A stretch of 35,690 nucleotides of DNA from Gammaproteobacteria bacterium. Its GTDB lineage: Bacteria; Pseudomonadota; Gammaproteobacteria; SZUA-140. Position numbers and translations under genes: made by a program. Shown piece after piece: positions 34,568-35,690 of this stretch. The DNA lies in contig WGNS01000051.1 in assembly GCA_016124415.1 (NCBI GenBank), positions 1 through 35,690 of the forward strand, read 5' to 3'. The number at the start of each line of letters is the position of its first letter. The stretch's first letter is position 1. The notes under the pieces were generated by a model, which saw only the letters and a program-made list of their open reading frames with translations, was not told where the DNA came from and ran no database searches.

Positions 34568-35690
34568 TCAGGATTCGACCTGAAGCGCGTCGACCTTGCG
34601 GAAGCCCTGCGGGAGCTTGCCGCCGCGACTTCCCCGCGCGCCGCGGTAAGGTTCGAGTTCCTCGCCAGCGAGCCGCATATGGCGCTTGCCTGCGTGGACG
34701 ACCACCGCCCCGCCCTTGGGCACCACGGCCATCGCGATGAGACGCTCACCCTCAGCCGGACGCACCCCCATGAGGCGGACACCCTTGCCTCGGGGCAGCT
34801 CGGGCAGATCCGTGATCGGGAAGACCAGGAAGCGGCCCTCGCTGTCGACGACCGCGACTTCCGCATCGCTGTCGCCCTGAACCTTCGCCGGGACCATGAT
34901 GCCCGCGCCTTCGGGCAGCGTCAGGACGGCCTTGCCGGCCTTGTTGCGCACCGTCAGCGCTTCGGCCTGAGCGACGAAGCCGTATCCGGCATCCGACGCC
35001 AGCAGGTAGCGCACCTCCGAATCGCCCGCGATGGCGGCGATGAAGTGCGCGCCGGGCGGCGGCGACAAACGGCCGGTCAGCGGTTCGCCGTGGCCGCGCG
35101 CCGACGGCAGGGTGTGGATCTGCAGGGCGTAGGTACGGCCTTGGTCGTCGAACACAATGACGTTTTGATTACTGCGCCCGTACACGCTGCACAAGAAGCC
35201 GTCGCCGGCCTTGTAGGCGAGCGACCCTGCGTCGATATCGTGCCCCTTGGCGGCGCGCACCCAGCCTTTCTTCGAGAGCACGACCGTCATGGGCTCTGTC
35301 GGCATGATGTCGGTTTCCGACATGGCCCGCGCCGGTGCGCGGTCAACGAGCGGCGAACGGCGGTCGTCGCCGAATTCCTCGGCATCGGCCTGTAGCTCCT
35401 TCTTGAGCAGGGTCGTCATGCGGCGCTCGGAACCGAGCGTCGCCTCCAGCATCTCGCGCTCGGCGGCCAGTTCGGCCTGCTCGCCGCGGATCTTGATCTC
35501 CTCGAGCTTGGCCAGTTGGCGCAGCCGGATCTCGAGAATGGCGTGAGCCTGGAGGTCACTGAGCCCGAAACGGTCCATGAGGGCCTGTTTGGGGTCATCC
35601 TCGGTACGGATGATCGCGATGACCTCGTCGATGTTCAGGAAGGCGATCAGCAAACCGTCGAGGATATGCAGACGATCGGTCACCTTGTCG
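34568..35690 (-). CDS. parC: DNA topoisomerase IV subunit A (C-terminal part, cut by window edge)
   Basis: ParC is the DNA-breaking subunit of topoisomerase IV, which decatenates sister chromosomes. The window holds about 374 C-terminal residues; the reading frame is open to the edge. Visible are the coiled-coil region [25 protein letters not shown] and the C-terminal pinwheel-like repeats, including [37 protein letters not shown] and KGKGVRL-like blades. The pattern and the missing GyrA-box acidic tail favour ParC over GyrA. The active-site tyrosine and quinolone region lie beyond the window. It precedes maf by 22 bp. Confidence 0.9.
   Translation of the reverse strand, partial: DKVTDRLHILDGLLIAFLNIDEVIAIIRTEDDPKQALMDRFGLSDLQAHAILEIRLRQLAKLEEIKIRGEQAELAAEREMLEATLGSERRMTTLLKKELQADAEEFGDDRRSPLVDRAPARAMSETDIMPTEPMTVVLSKKGWVRAAKGHDIDAGSLAYKAGDGFLCSVYGRSNQNVIVFDDQGRTYALQIHTLPSARGHGEPLTGRLSPPPGAHFIAAIAGDSEVRYLLASDAGYGFVAQAEALTVRNKAGKAVLTLPEGAGIMVPAKVQGDSDAEVAVVDSEGRFLVFPITDLPELPRGKGVRLMGVRPAEGERLIAMAVVPKGGAVVVHAGKRHMRLAGEELEPYRGARGSRGGKLPQGFRKVDALQVES

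Noticed and set aside
34546-34866. N-terminal extension of the maf reading frame into parC
   Set aside because: It is Arg/Ser-rich shadow sequence of parC, and the family begins at MSGAKLILASQSPRR.

Overview
The window looks like core chromosome of a GC-rich gammaproteobacterium. The order parC-maf-rng-yhdP-nitrilase, mlaFEDCB-ibaG-murA-his-tatABC and rpe-gph-trpE, plus a DegS-type protease and a NIF3 protein, is typical of that class. A complete alternative complex III beside Calvin-cycle and photorespiration-linked genes (rpe, gph) would fit a sulfur-oxidising or autotrophic lineage such as Chromatiales. That placement is inference; no taxonomic marker was compared.

Layout from left to right. 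At 1-241 is the truncated 5' end of an IS5-family insertion sequence. At 525-2314 recJ runs on the plus strand behind a 17-codon leader reading frame. At 2311-2593 a group of palindromic REP-type repeats separates recJ from the convergent genes trpE, gph and rpe (minus strand, 2595-5482). A bidirectional terminator (5553-5584) separates these from the seven-gene act operon (minus strand, 5600-13073). That operon encodes alternative complex III, a quinol:electron-acceptor oxidoreductase: pentaheme ActA, split ActB1 and ActB2, ActC, ActD, monoheme ActE and ActF. Upstream of it are a NIF3-family gene (minus) and a divergent degS-like protease gene (plus). A second REP group (15476-15599) separates degS from tatC.

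From 15600 to the right edge everything is on the minus strand and tightly packed. In transcription order it is parC (partial), maf, rng, yhdP, nitrilase, mlaFEDCB, ibaG, murA, hisG, hisD, hisB, hisH, hisA, hisF, hisI, hisE, tatA, tatB, tatC. Many junctions overlap by a few bases, suggesting long operons with internal promoters, one of which is proposed at 24473-24502.

Functional themes are respiratory or photosynthetic quinol oxidation (act), Tat export (tatABC; ActB1 carries a Tat-type signal), retrograde phospholipid transport and cell envelope (mla, yhdP, murA), histidine biosynthesis without hisC, hisZ or a histidinol-phosphatase gene, and tryptophan entry (trpE without trpG). No CRISPR array, rRNA, tRNA, prophage or defence island was recognised. 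The main points of interest are the REP elements sitting flush against stop codons, the placement of complex III genes beside NIF3 where some relatives are thought to carry bc1 genes, and the coupled leader frame in front of recJ.
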